A stretch of 64,000 nt of DNA from Bacillus sp. EB106-08-02-XG196 (GCF_013396335.1 NZ_JABWSY010000001.1:62001-126000); one strand, 5' to 3'. Shown: positions 53,790 through 62,528, numbered from the stretch's first letter. The notes: generated by a model from the letters alone, not told the origin. Numbers and translations: made by a program.

Positions 53790-53838
53790 TAAAAATTAAA
53801 CATACTATATAATTATAAAAAAGGTGATAATAACTCAT

Positions 53839-55632
53839 TTAAACACTAACTTCTAATTGCTTTTTTAACAACCTACTAAACATTCCATGTTTCTCACTTG
53901 CTAGTTCACTAAACTGTCCTTGTTGAATAATTTCACCGTTATCTAATACTATTACTTGATCTGCGTTACGAATTGTTGATAATCGATGTGCGATTATTAT
54001 AATTGTCATTGATCCCTTTAAGTTTTCAAGTGCATTTTGGATTTTAGTCTCGTTTTCTGTATCCAAAGCACTAGTTGCCTCATCTAAAACAAGAATCGAT
54101 GGCTTACGTAATATAGCTCTGGCAAGGACTAGTCTTTGCCGTTCTCCTCCTGAGAGTTTTATACCTCTATCACCTATCATAGTATCAAGACCATAGGGGA
54201 GCCTTTTAACAAAGTCTGCAGCCGCTGCAAATTCAAGTGCCTCCCAGATGTGCTCATCTTTTGCACTTTCATCTATAATTAACAAATTTTCACGAATTGT
54301 AGTATTAAACAAGAATGGATCTTGGGGTACATAACTGATTGAACGCCTTAATGCAAGTAAATTTTTACTTGTTAAGTTTTTCCCATCAATAAAAACTTTA
54401 CCTTTTTCAGGCTGATTAAGCCCCATTAATAAATCTATTAATGTGCTTTTTCCAGCACCAGAGCGACCGACTATGGCTGTCATTCGATTAGCGGGAAATA
54501 GCAAGTTAATTTTTTGTAATGCATATTGCTCTGTTTTATTATATTTAAAATATACATCTTTACATTCTAGACCTTGTTTTATCATGATTGGATTTACGTT
54601 ATGCATCATTCTTTCATTTAACTCTCGTTCCTCAATACATTGATTCTGTAGGTCTAGGAGTTTCTTAAATGAAGGTAATGCTAAACCTAACTGTTCTAAA
54701 TTTGATTGAATTCCCGTTATTCTTGGCCATATTCTAGAAAATATAATAAGTATTAGAAACAAAGAAGCAGACTGCCCTTCGAACATTTTTATTGTAATAA
54801 AGATAAAAATTCCAATTAATAATGATGATACTACTCTATAAATGAAGTTTGATTTTGTTTTTAAATCCACTGCTTTTATTGAGTTCCTAACCATTTTTCC
54901 ATTTAGTTCTTTGAACCACGAAATGTGGTGTTCCTCTAAGTTGTTACTTTTTATATCTTTTATACCATTGAAAGAATCAGTAATTCCTGCCATATATGTT
55001 TGTCCCAACTCAATATTATCTTTTCCTAATTTACTAGTCTGTTTGATAAATCTTCTCGAGAAAAATACCAATAATAGTCCAAATGCAGTAACAAATATGG
55101 TCACTTTTATTGAGAAAAAACAAGCAATCCCAATTTGAATAAGTGTAAAAATGAGGGAAGCAATAAAACTAAAAAAAACACTTATACCTCCACTAACACG
55201 ACCAGTTTCCGAAATCATTGAGTTAATGAGGTCTGATTTTCGACTTTTTAAAAAGAAACCCCAATTTGCCAATAAGATTAATTTATACGTCTCTTCTCTT
55301 ATATAACGAGCAAAGCCTTGTTGAATTTTTACGTTCAATATAGTTTGCTGCCTTTGAAAAAAACTTTGTCCTACCATTAGTAATACGAATACACCTAAGA
55401 TTATTGATAAAGCGGTTGTTTGTGGAATACCTTGAAAAATGAAGGAAAACTGTTCTAAATAACTATCATTTATATTCAAATCTACAATTTTCGTTAAGTG
55501 AATTAAGGGTAATAGCAAAAAAATACCAATACCTTCAAATAGACTAATTACTATCATTGCGGAAAGGTTAAAATATAGTATTTTCCCTGAAAAGGAATGG
55601 ATAAGTTTTACAAAATGCATTATCTCTTTCAT
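53839..55632 (-). CDS. ABC exporter of the lasso peptide cluster (LasD/PadeD role)
   Basis: This protein of about 597 residues has six N-terminal helices (about 15-310) and an ATPase with VGRSGAGKSTLIDLL, LSGGERQRLVLARAI, ILVLDEATSALDTE and AHRLS. I chose ATG 55632, six bases after GGAGG; the open frame goes on to 55683. The start overlaps the nucleotidyltransferase stop (ATGA). It is the last gene of the lasso cluster and is the expected export and immunity pump for the mature peptide. Confidence 0.86.
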   Translation of the reverse strand: MKEIMHFVKLIHSFSGKILYFNLSAMIVISLFEGIGIFLLLPLIHLTKIVDLNINDSYLEQFSFIFQGIPQTTALSIILGVFVLLMVGQSFFQRQQTILNVKIQQGFARYIREETYKLILLANWGFFLKSRKSDLINSMISETGRVSGGISVFFSFIASLIFTLIQIGIACFFSIKVTIFVTAFGLLLVFFSRRFIKQTSKLGKDNIELGQTYMAGITDSFNGIKDIKSNNLEEHHISWFKELNGKMVRNSIKAVDLKTKSNFIYRVVSSLLIGIFIFITIKMFEGQSASLFLILIIFSRIWPRITGIQSNLEQLGLALPSFKKLLDLQNQCIEERELNERMMHNVNPIMIKQGLECKDVYFKYNKTEQYALQKINLLFPANRMTAIVGRSGAGKSTLIDLLMGLNQPEKGKVFIDGKNLTSKNLLALRRSISYVPQDPFLFNTTIRENLLIIDESAKDEHIWEALEFAAAADFVKRLPYGLDTMIGDRGIKLSGGERQRLVLARAILRKPSILVLDEATSALDTENETKIQNALENLKGSMTIIIIAHRLSTIRNADQVIVLDNGEIIQQGQFSELASEKHGMFSRLLKKQLEVSV

Positions 55633-56828
55633 TTCGGATCCTCCAAGGATAATTCTTGCTTTATTGCCTTTCTCCATATGCATAAAAAAGGTCTTAGTAT
55701 AAAATATAAAAAATGGAGTTTTTTTGGTAATGGTAATGTTACTGTATCAATATGAAAGGGATATAAAGAACTCAGTAAAAATAATACCTTTTGCTGAAAA
55801 GACATTATCGAAAATAAGTGGCGGCCATGATATAGTGAAACCTCTTTTGGTAAAGTGTCATTATGCAAATTCACCATTTTTTCCAAATAAAATACTGCAG
55901 CTTGAGCCGTTAACCTAGATCGATTGCTCGTAATATACCTCTGCATTTCTTTAGTTATATTAACATTTAAAAGGTTTGAAGAAAGGAGAATACTTTGTCC
56001 AACAAGATTGAAATTGTTGTATTCTTTCGTAAGGGAATGAACTTTTTTCCAATCTATTTCCTGTCCAATCATCCTCTGAATGTCTATTAACCAACGAAGA
56101 CGAGACCATCCGTGTCTTGCACCATGAGAAACCAGAAATAAAAATAAATCCTCCCTGCCCAGCAAGTAAATTGAACTGTTAGTAGATATGCTTTTTCTCT
56201 TACGCTCCCATAATTCTGAAAATCTTGGTTCCTTTCCAGGTCCTGGATTTAGTCTCCAATGTATTTCTAGCTTAATATTTTTTGAGGGATGAAAATAAGT
56301 TACATGATGATGTCTCCATTTCCAATCTTCCAATACACTCATTATGTAATCATCTTTTATAAAACCATGGATTTCTAGGATTTTATGCATATTATCTAAA
56401 TCTTCAATAGGAATAAGTAAATCTAAATCTCCACATGTCCTTAATGAAACGTCCCCATAGACTTCATTACCTAGAAATGGTCCTTTTAAAAAGATGGCTT
56501 TAATACCATTAGCATTAAATACTTTCGCGAATTGTTCCATTTCGCCACTTAATTGCAGCATTTTGAAAATATTCCTCTTATAGAATCCATTAACGGTTTG
56601 AACAACAGAATGAGGAATTAAATTATCATTATATTCTTTAAGAATAGAAGCTAATAATGGATAAACCCTATGATGCAATGTTAAATCCAAAAACAATTTC
56701 CAATCTACCTTATTGTGTTCATCTTTTAAATATTTTTGAACATAACCATTATCATCACTCTTTAACATTTCAACTATAAGAATTAATTCTTTAGGAATAT
56801 CCCGTACGTCGAGACTGAATTTTTTCAC
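55629..56828 (-). CDS. Lasso-cluster nucleotidyltransferase-fold protein (PadeN type)
   Basis: This 399-residue protein has the PF14907 pattern: IKAIFLKGPFLGNEVYGDVS then RTCGDLDLLIPIEDL (the GDLDLL metal site, about 135), HHVTYFHPSKNIKLEIHWRLNPGPG (about 175) and HGARHGWSRLRWLIDIQRM. It is found with HPr-kinase-like enzymes in Bacillales lasso clusters and is thought to modify the phosphorylated peptide. A paralogue lies in RiPP cluster 1 (8404). Confidence 0.82.
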   Translation of the reverse strand: MKKFSLDVRDIPKELILIVEMLKSDDNGYVQKYLKDEHNKVDWKLFLDLTLHHRVYPLLASILKEYNDNLIPHSVVQTVNGFYKRNIFKMLQLSGEMEQFAKVFNANGIKAIFLKGPFLGNEVYGDVSLRTCGDLDLLIPIEDLDNMHKILEIHGFIKDDYIMSVLEDWKWRHHHVTYFHPSKNIKLEIHWRLNPGPGKEPRFSELWERKRKSISTNSSIYLLGREDLFLFLVSHGARHGWSRLRWLIDIQRMIGQEIDWKKVHSLTKEYNNFNLVGQSILLSSNLLNVNITKEMQRYITSNRSRLTAQAAVFYLEKMVNLHNDTLPKEVSLYHGRHLFSIMSFQQKVLFLLSSLYPFHIDTVTLPLPKKLHFLYFILRPFLCIWRKAIKQELSLEDPK

Positions 56829-56840
56829 TGTAATTACTCC

Positions 56841-57296
56841 TTATTTATTAATACCTCGACTTTTTTTTGCAAATTTACCTACAACTACAAATTGCTTCAT
56901 TTCCTCAGCACCAGTCAAATAAAGAGGACCACTTCTTAGCCAAGCATGAGCAATCATTTGTCCGTTCTCGTCTTTGGCTGTCCCTAAATAAAGGGTACTA
57001 TCAATTTGCCGTCGTTCTAACATTTTCATACAGGCCATTGCCTTTATTAAGCATTTGCTTTCCCAAAATGTATATTTACTCATAATATGGATAGCATGGG
57101 ATATTTGTTTAACGATTTTAATATTTACGGGAGCAATTTCAAAAGATGTTTCACTCATTCGAGAGCCAAGAAAAGGGGAAACCTTACTAAAAGGGAAGGT
57201 TTTTAACATGCGTGCCCATGCTAATAAAATATAGGCTTCTATTAATAAATTTCTCATTTTTACATCTGAAGTAAAAAATAACCATATTTTTTTCAC
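56841..57296 (-). CDS. Lasso peptide B2 leader peptidase (transglutaminase-like)
   Basis: This 151-residue protein has the B2 pattern: an N-terminal helical part with LLIEAYILLAWARMLKTFPF, the catalytic Cys in ESKCLIKAMACMKMLERR (about 80) and the catalytic His in MIAHAWLRSG (about 117). It cuts the leader from the precursor together with the B1 (PqqD) protein. RiPP cluster 1 has no equivalent. The gene abuts the PqqD gene with a 3-bp gap. Confidence 0.88.
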   Translation of the reverse strand: MKKIWLFFTSDVKMRNLLIEAYILLAWARMLKTFPFSKVSPFLGSRMSETSFEIAPVNIKIVKQISHAIHIMSKYTFWESKCLIKAMACMKMLERRQIDSTLYLGTAKDENGQMIAHAWLRSGPLYLTGAEEMKQFVVVGKFAKKSRGINK

Positions 57297-57299
57297 TTT

Positions 57300-57614
57300 T
57301 CACGAATCCTTCAGACCTTTTTCAATCATAATTATTTTTTCATTTAATAACTGCTCTAGAAAGTGGATTACATCTTTCTTACATTGACTATCTTCTACAT
57401 TAAACTCGTTAGATAATTTAGAAACTAATGTTTTAATAGTAATAGGCGTTCCAATATTTCCCCAAATATAACCACCGATTACACCTAAATTGTAGTATTT
57501 TCCATTATCAATACTCATCATTACAGTTTCTCCATCCATATCACTTATAATATTTCCCGGACTTTGTACGATTATCGTTTCGGTATAAAGCTTATTTGTA
57601 TTTAACATTTTCAT
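57300..57614 (-). CDS. Lasso peptide B1 / PqqD-family recognition protein
   Basis: This 104-residue PqqD-type protein has GETVMMSIDNGKYYNLGVIGGYIWGNIGTP, then ITIKTLVSKLSNEFNVEDSQ and a C-terminal helix with LEQLLNEKII. It binds the precursor leader and guides the B2 peptidase. It overlaps the kinase gene by 23 bp. GAGAATG sits at the start. Confidence 0.88.
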   Translation of the reverse strand: MKMLNTNKLYTETIIVQSPGNIISDMDGETVMMSIDNGKYYNLGVIGGYIWGNIGTPITIKTLVSKLSNEFNVEDSQCKKDVIHFLEQLLNEKIIMIEKGLKDS

Positions 57615-58539
57615 TCTCCTTGTTTATACAATCTAATATTTGTGAAACCAGCTCATTAGCTGTAAATCTGTTTCCTGGTCTCCGTATTTGGTACATATTT
57701 ATCTGATTAATAATTTTTGTTGAATTTGTAAAATGCCAATTGGTTAGCCCTAGGTTTGGGATAAGTATATTCCTGTACGTATGGATTAATAACGTCTGTA
57801 ATCGCGAAAGACCTTTAAGTTGTTTAAGCTCTATTTCTTCATTTTCGGTAAATGTTAATTCAAATAAACCAGCTAGTTGTAATGGTACTGATGAGAATTG
57901 GTCTTTAATAGGAATTGCAAATTTAGTTTCTCTTTGATAAACAGATTTATATTCTCGACTGTCTATTCCAAATTCATCTAAGCTTTCCTGCCAAAGTTTC
58001 TGTTGTGGATAGGCTGGAATGATCATTGGTACATTTTCCTTAGTAAAGTAAACACCTATTACATCATCTGTTAGCAATTTATATCCTTTACGAAGAAATG
58101 CTGATGCTAAAGTAGACTTCCCAGCACCAGAATTACCAACAATAGCATAAGCTTTTCCATTTATAGCAATTGCGCTACCATGCAAAGGAAGTATACCTCT
58201 TTGCATCAAGATTGCCCCCATGCAGCTACCTAATAAATATAGCCTTATTACATCTTCTTTATATTCATTTAAGGGGCTTACGGAAATTCGGCATCCTTCT
58301 TCTATAAGAAAAATAGCAATATCCGGAACCTTAAACATTACTAAACGTTCATTCATGACAAATCTGTTTCCGGAATCAGACAATTCCAACCATAAATTTG
58401 ATAGGTCTTTAAAATTAATCTCTATATCTGTAGATTCCTTATCGCTTACTACTTTCAATAACTCGGGGAAATGGATCTTACTTCTCACTGAAAATCCAAA
58501 AGCCTTATAGATAAAATCACTAGCAATTTGCACCATCAT
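57592..58539 (-). CDS. Lasso-cluster HPr-kinase-like protein (PadeK type)
   Basis: This protein of about 315 residues has an HPrK/P-like P-loop IVGNSGAGKSTLASAFLRKG (about 136-155), LLTDDVIGV and a late PAYPQQKLW motif. PadeK of the paeninodin cluster phosphorylates the C-terminal serine of the precursor; this precursor also ends in Ser. I chose ATG 58539 after GGAGTGAAT; an in-frame GTG lies two codons upstream. A stem-loop at 58567-58605 separates it from the precursor gene. Confidence 0.85.
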   Translation of the reverse strand: MMVQIASDFIYKAFGFSVRSKIHFPELLKVVSDKESTDIEINFKDLSNLWLELSDSGNRFVMNERLVMFKVPDIAIFLIEEGCRISVSPLNEYKEDVIRLYLLGSCMGAILMQRGILPLHGSAIAINGKAYAIVGNSGAGKSTLASAFLRKGYKLLTDDVIGVYFTKENVPMIIPAYPQQKLWQESLDEFGIDSREYKSVYQRETKFAIPIKDQFSSVPLQLAGLFELTFTENEEIELKQLKGLSRLQTLLIHTYRNILIPNLGLTNWHFTNSTKIINQINMYQIRRPGNRFTANELVSQILDCINKENENVKYK

Positions 58540-58566
58540 ATTCACTCCAATGAATCCCGATTATAT

Positions 58567-58605
58567 AAAAAGCCCTTATATCAGTACTTTATATAAGGGC
58601 CTTTT
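58567..58605 (-). terminator. Leaky terminator after the lasso precursor gene
   Basis: CCCTTATAT (58573-58581) pairs with ATATAAGGG (58591-58599), extended by a few pairs, and is followed on the minus strand by CTTTTTATATAA. It would give more precursor than enzyme message. Confidence 0.75.
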
Positions 58606-58703
58606 ATGTATGTCAAACTAATACCATCTAGATTTAATCTTAAAATTTCAAATAGATAAGAAAAAATTATACCTATCTAAAAAATAATTCTAATATTTCT
58701 CTA

Positions 58704-58856
58704 TTAGCTTTTAGAATCTAAATGGTTACCCTGTGAATCAACAGGGATTGGCTCGCCTTCGGCCCAGGTATCATCATATTTGGTTCCAGCAACATTGTGC
58801 ATTGTCATTTTTACATCTAACATTTCTAGTACTGGTTTTTGCCATTCTCTTTTCAT
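58704..58856 (-). CDS. Lasso peptide precursor, paeninodin family
   Basis: This 50-residue precursor starts behind AAAGGGGGTGATTAA. The leader EWQKPVLEMLDVKMTM matches the paeninodin leader closely (xxKPxLExLDVxMTM), with the conserved Thr two residues before the expected cut. That alignment puts the core at residues 20-50, starting with His20 and with Asp28 at core position 9 as ring acceptor. A His first residue is unusual, since Gly, Ala, Ser or Cys are normal. Starting at Ala23 with Asp29 would give a 7-residue ring but no Thr at -2. The peptide ends LDSKS, with a C-terminal Ser for the kinase. Confidence 0.88.
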   Translation of the reverse strand: MKREWQKPVLEMLDVKMTMHNVAGTKYDDTWAEGEPIPVDSQGNHLDSKS

Positions 58857-58860
58857 TTAA

Positions 58861-60810
58861 TCACCCCCTTTCAAAGTATTTTTTTACTAAACGAAATACG
58901 ATGACGGCTCTTAATAATGTTCTATAGTCCGGATCGGACATACATTCTGGTCTTAGTCCCTTTTCACTTTTTGATAAGGCTGCCATTAATACCTCTCCAT
59001 TAAAAAAATTCATTACATATGATTCATTAATAAGTTCTTTTACTTCTTCAATGAACATATTCCAATTTGGAATCATTCGATGAAGCCAATCGGCAGCCTG
59101 TATACCTCTAACCTGTTGATTTAACCTGATCTCGTCTGGTAATATACCTTCTGTTGATCTTCTAATGAGAGCCCGGTCTAACCCATTTTGAACAAATTGG
59201 TCTTCTGGCACTGAGAAGCAAAAACGCACCACACGAATATCATTTGTAGGATCGCGTTTCCATAATTTATGTCTCAATGACAGTTTGGCGTTTAATGTAT
59301 TACCAGAGTTCCAAGTGGAAAGTTTATCAAATACGATCCTTCTTTGTTCATAGCTATTTTGAGAAACTAACCATCCAGAATTATCAATTCCAAATTCTCG
59401 CAACTTTGAATATACGTGGGTTCTCTCTGCGAACTCTGGGTTTATCAGCATCGGAAGTTCTAGTTCTCTATCCTTAACACCCATTTGATTAATAAATGGA
59501 AATCCATTTCTAATAATATAAGGGAGTAATCGATATCTGGCTCCTCCAGTTTTCATACTATATTTGTGTAATTCTTGAAGAAGTTGTATCCACTTAAACC
59601 TTTTTAATAGAATTGCATAATAATTTAGTGCCGAACCCCAAGAAATAGTCGAATTCCCTTTATCACCATTTAGAAGTATTCCAACACCTTTTTCGTGTGC
59701 CTTATCAAAAATTCCCCTTAACCAGAAAGAGTTTTCTGCAAATTTGTACGGCATTTCCATTACTTCAATAAAGTCATCGATTTCAGTATAAGAACTTCTC
59801 CCTTCAAAATCATAATAATGGTCAGATATCCCACCTACATATTCAACAGTTTTCTTAATATATGGTCGCTCGTCAGTAATAATTTTTTTATGAGTGAAAT
59901 CGACGAAGTCTTTAGGCGGAAAATAACTGAAAGTATGTAACGTCTTATTTTCCTTTCTTAATTCTTTTGCTGCAAACCCTACGACAGCACCCGAATCTAA
60001 CCCCCCACTTAATTGAGAACCAATTTCTCTAAATGTTCTTAACCTACAGTTAACAGCCTCCTGAAAAACCTCTTGAAATGCCTCAACATATTCTTCATTT
60101 GACCTTAATTTTAATTTTCCTTTTGGGGTAAAGGTACTATACTGATTCAGATGAATCTTTCCTCCGACAATTGAAATTGAATGAAATGGAGGTACCTGTT
60201 CAATATTTTTAAAAGGAGTCATACGAGCATCAACTGTATCAATCATCCCAGTAATCGCTAAAAATTCAGCTATATAATTTTCATTTAATTGCTTTTCAAT
60301 ATAAGACAAGGTTAACAAAGGTTCTATAGTTGTACAAAAGGTGAATCGTGAATGATTTTTGAAATAGTAAAGTGTCCTGTAACCGGAAGGATCTCTTGCA
60401 CCAAAGACCTGTTGCTTTATCTCGTCCCATATCATAAAGGCAAAATCACCTATTAGATATTTCGGAGATTCCTCTCCCCATTTATGATAAGAAAGCAAGA
60501 TGAGTTCACTATCCGTGATTTCTTTTCTTTTTCTTTTATCAACTTGTAATCTCTCATATAATTCATCCCGATTATCAATAATCGCATCAGCGGTAATAGC
60601 TAATTTCCTTTCATGATCATAGTAGGGAAGTTTTTCACCTATAGATTCAGGTGTGATCCATTGGGCATGGCATCCAAGAAACACTTTGTCGCTATGCCAG
60701 GTTTGAACATCATCGGCTGGAAATTTTTCTAAATCCTTCATCATTCTCCTGCCATGTTCGAGATTAATAGGTTCATCGTTAAAATGATATATACCAGCAA
60801 TAGCGCTCAT
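58861..60810 (-). CDS. Lasso cyclase (asparagine-synthetase-like)
   Basis: This 649-residue protein begins MSAIAGIYHFNDEPINLEHG, with Ser in place of the N-terminal glutaminase Cys, as in lasso cyclases. The ATP-binding PPi loop QLSGGLDSGAVVGFAAKELR is at about 270. It adenylates the acidic side chain and closes the macrolactam with the core N-terminus. The stop TGA at 58861 lies inside the ribosome site of the precursor gene, so the two are coupled. ATG 60810 follows GGAGG. It is the first gene of the cluster. Confidence 0.9.
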   Translation of the reverse strand: MSAIAGIYHFNDEPINLEHGRRMMKDLEKFPADDVQTWHSDKVFLGCHAQWITPESIGEKLPYYDHERKLAITADAIIDNRDELYERLQVDKRKRKEITDSELILLSYHKWGEESPKYLIGDFAFMIWDEIKQQVFGARDPSGYRTLYYFKNHSRFTFCTTIEPLLTLSYIEKQLNENYIAEFLAITGMIDTVDARMTPFKNIEQVPPFHSISIVGGKIHLNQYSTFTPKGKLKLRSNEEYVEAFQEVFQEAVNCRLRTFREIGSQLSGGLDSGAVVGFAAKELRKENKTLHTFSYFPPKDFVDFTHKKIITDERPYIKKTVEYVGGISDHYYDFEGRSSYTEIDDFIEVMEMPYKFAENSFWLRGIFDKAHEKGVGILLNGDKGNSTISWGSALNYYAILLKRFKWIQLLQELHKYSMKTGGARYRLLPYIIRNGFPFINQMGVKDRELELPMLINPEFAERTHVYSKLREFGIDNSGWLVSQNSYEQRRIVFDKLSTWNSGNTLNAKLSLRHKLWKRDPTNDIRVVRFCFSVPEDQFVQNGLDRALIRRSTEGILPDEIRLNQQVRGIQAADWLHRMIPNWNMFIEEVKELINESYVMNFFNGEVLMAALSKSEKGLRPECMSDPDYRTLLRAVIVFRLVKKYFERG

Positions 60811-60884
60811 CTTTTCCTCCTGCCATTTCTACATCTACGTTTGATTTTAAAAGGATATAAACTTAGGATTTAATACAGAATTCA

Positions 60885-60900
60885 GTTCTTTAAAATGAAC
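60885..60900. promoter_or_regulatory. SinR-type operator palindrome 9
   Basis: GTTCTTTAAAATGAAC in the lasso cluster leader, 75 bp before the cyclase start. Confidence 0.6.
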
Positions 60901-61018
60901 AACAACAGCATAGTTAATTAAAGGATTCTTAAAAGAAATCCATTACTTTGCAAACATATCATTAATGTTGATATAGTGAATAATAATAACATCGATATCT
61001 TTATTTTCACTTCCATCA

Positions 61019-61034
61019 GTTCTTAATAGAGAAC
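61019..61034. promoter_or_regulatory. SinR-type operator palindrome 10
   Basis: GTTCTTAATAGAGAAC, about 8-23 bp after the predicted lasso transcription start, a roadblock position. Confidence 0.7.
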
Positions 61035-61048
61035 ATTTTTATATTCCT

Positions 61049-61077
61049 ATCATAAATCTTCCCAATTTAAGAGTCAA
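61049..61077 (-). promoter_or_regulatory. Lasso cluster promoter
   Basis: TTGACT (61072-61077), a 17-bp spacer and TATGAT (61049-61054) on the minus strand, a strong sigma-A-type match. Confidence 0.75.
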
Positions 61078-61161
61078 CTATTTTTTGAATAATAAATACG
61101 TTTTATTTAAGAGAATTTTTTGACAATATTTTAATGGTTTAAAGGAACAATGAAAAAGGAA

Positions 61162-61190
61162 TTGACACACCCGAAAAACTGTAGTAAATT
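61162..61190 (+). promoter_or_regulatory. metI promoter
   Basis: TTGACA (61162-61167), a 17-bp spacer and TAAATT (61185-61190), shortly before the SAM riboswitch. Confidence 0.75.
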
Positions 61191-61216
61191 TTATAAATAA
61201 TCTAAATATTTATGTT

Positions 61217-61329
61217 CTTATCAAGAGAGGTAGAGGGAATGGCCCTATGACGCCTCAGCAACCTTCAATGTCTTATTTCATTGAAAAGGTGCTAAGTCCT
61301 ACGAGTTATTTGTTAACTTGTGAGATAAG
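61217..61329 (+). promoter_or_regulatory. SAM-I riboswitch (S-box)
   Basis: The aptamer has the classic S-box landmarks in order: CTTATCAAGAGAGG (P1 left), GAGGGAATGGCCC, TGACGCCTCAGCAACC, AAGGTGCTAAGTCC, and GATAAG closing P1 with CTTATC at 61217-61222. When SAM binds, the downstream terminator (61357-61388) forms and metI-metC expression falls. Confidence 0.95.
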
Positions 61330-61356
61330 GAGAATGACCTATGCGACCGTGCATCC

Positions 61357-61388
61357 AAAAGTCTTCTTCTTATAGAAGGCTTTTTTTG
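61357..61388 (+). terminator. S-box-controlled terminator before metI
   Basis: AAAGTCTTCT pairs with AGAAGGCTTT across TCTTAT and is followed by seven Ts, 25 bp before the metI start. Confidence 0.85.
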
Positions 61389-61412
61389 TTTTTATAAAGG
61401 AGGATAAGGGAA

Positions 61413-62528
61413 ATGACGTATAAAATTGACACGAAGTTAGCTCAAATTGGAAATCGAAGTGATAAGGTGACAGGCACCGTAAATCCTCCTGTTTACTTTT
61501 CAACAGCTTACCGTCACGAGGGCATTGGACAATCAACAGGATATGATTACTCAAGGACAGGAAATCCTACTCGGCAGCTCCTTGAAAAGGCGATAGCTGA
61601 CCTAGAAGGGGCAGATCAAGGATTTGCCTGCAGTTCGGGTATGGCAGCAATTTTTACGATTCTTTCCCTCTTTCAGTCTGGTGACGAGTGGATTGTCAGT
61701 GAGGATTTATATGGAGGAACGTATCGTTTATTAGAACAGGGATTTAAAAAATGGGGACTCCAGACTCAATATGTTAATACTTGCAGTCCAGAAGAAATTG
61801 AAAGCAGGATTACTCCACAAACCAAGGCGATTTTCCTTGAAACCCCGACCAATCCACTTATGCAGCAGTCTGATATCAGTGCTGTCTCAAAAATTGCAAA
61901 GAAACACGGAATTATTCTAATTGTGGATAATACCTTCTATACCCCCCTTCTCCAGCAGCCTATCGAGCTTGGAGCGGATATTGTTATTCATAGCGCTACA
62001 AAATACTTAGGCGGTCATAATGATGTCCTTGCTGGTCTTATTGTTGCTAAGGGGAAAGAAATTTGTGAGGCGCTGGCGTTTCATCATAACGGAGCGGGTG
62101 GCGTACTTAGCCCTTTTGATTCCTGGCTGGTGATGCGCGGAATGAAAACTTTATCTCTTCGTATGCAGCGGCATGAAAGCAATGCGAAATCAATAGTGGA
62201 ATACCTTTCTGCGCATGAAGGCGTAACAGATGTCCTTTACCCAGGAAGAGGTGGAATGGTTTCCTTCCGCTTACAGGATGAGTCCTGTATTAACCCATTC
62301 CTGCAAGAGCTTTCACTGATTACGTTTGCAGAAAGCCTTGGCGGGACAGAAAGCTTTATTACCTACCCTGCCACGCAAACCCATGCTGATATTCCAGAAG
62401 AAATTCGAATTCAGTCAGGTGTTTGTAATCGACTATTAAGATTCTCTGTAGGACTAGAAGATCCAACTGATATCATTCAAGATCTTGAACAGGCATTAGC
62501 TAAATTAAAAGAAGGAGTGATGGGATAA
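61413..62528 (+). CDS. metI: Cystathionine gamma-synthase / O-acyl-homoserine sulfhydrylase, MetI type
   Basis: This 371-residue PLP enzyme of the Cys/Met metabolism family has YDYSRTGNPTRQLLEKAIAD, CSSGMAAIFTIL, VDNTFYTPLLQQPIELGADI, SATKYLGGHNDVLAG (PLP Lys) and SLGGTESFITYPATQTHAD. It makes cystathionine from an acylhomoserine and cysteine. ATG 61413 follows AAAGGAGG. The stop overlaps the metC start, and both lie behind the S-box. B. subtilis metI-metC has the same arrangement. Confidence 0.92.
   Translation: MTYKIDTKLAQIGNRSDKVTGTVNPPVYFSTAYRHEGIGQSTGYDYSRTGNPTRQLLEKAIADLEGADQGFACSSGMAAIFTILSLFQSGDEWIVSEDLYGGTYRLLEQGFKKWGLQTQYVNTCSPEEIESRITPQTKAIFLETPTNPLMQQSDISAVSKIAKKHGIILIVDNTFYTPLLQQPIELGADIVIHSATKYLGGHNDVLAGLIVAKGKEICEALAFHHNGAGGVLSPFDSWLVMRGMKTLSLRMQRHESNAKSIVEYLSAHEGVTDVLYPGRGGMVSFRLQDESCINPFLQELSLITFAESLGGTESFITYPATQTHADIPEEIRIQSGVCNRLLRFSVGLEDPTDIIQDLEQALAKLKEGVMG

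Larger units (their letters stand above)
60811..61161. promoter_or_regulatory. Leader and promoter region of the lasso cluster
   Basis: This gene-free block holds the minus-strand lasso promoter (61049-61077), operator palindromes 10 and 9 downstream of it, and a small GGATT..AATCC hairpin around 60924-60942 in the leader. To its right lies the plus-strand metI promoter. I see no coding sequence. Confidence 0.65.

Noticed and set aside
55632-55683. Longer N-terminus for the lasso exporter starting at 55683
   Set aside because: The extra 17 residues lie inside the upstream gene, lack a ribosome site and do not look like the family start; ATG 55632 has GGAGG.
61213-61228. GTTCTTATCAAGAG taken as an eleventh SinR-type site
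   Set aside because: The right half lacks AGAAC, and the sequence is fully explained as the P1 start of the SAM riboswitch.
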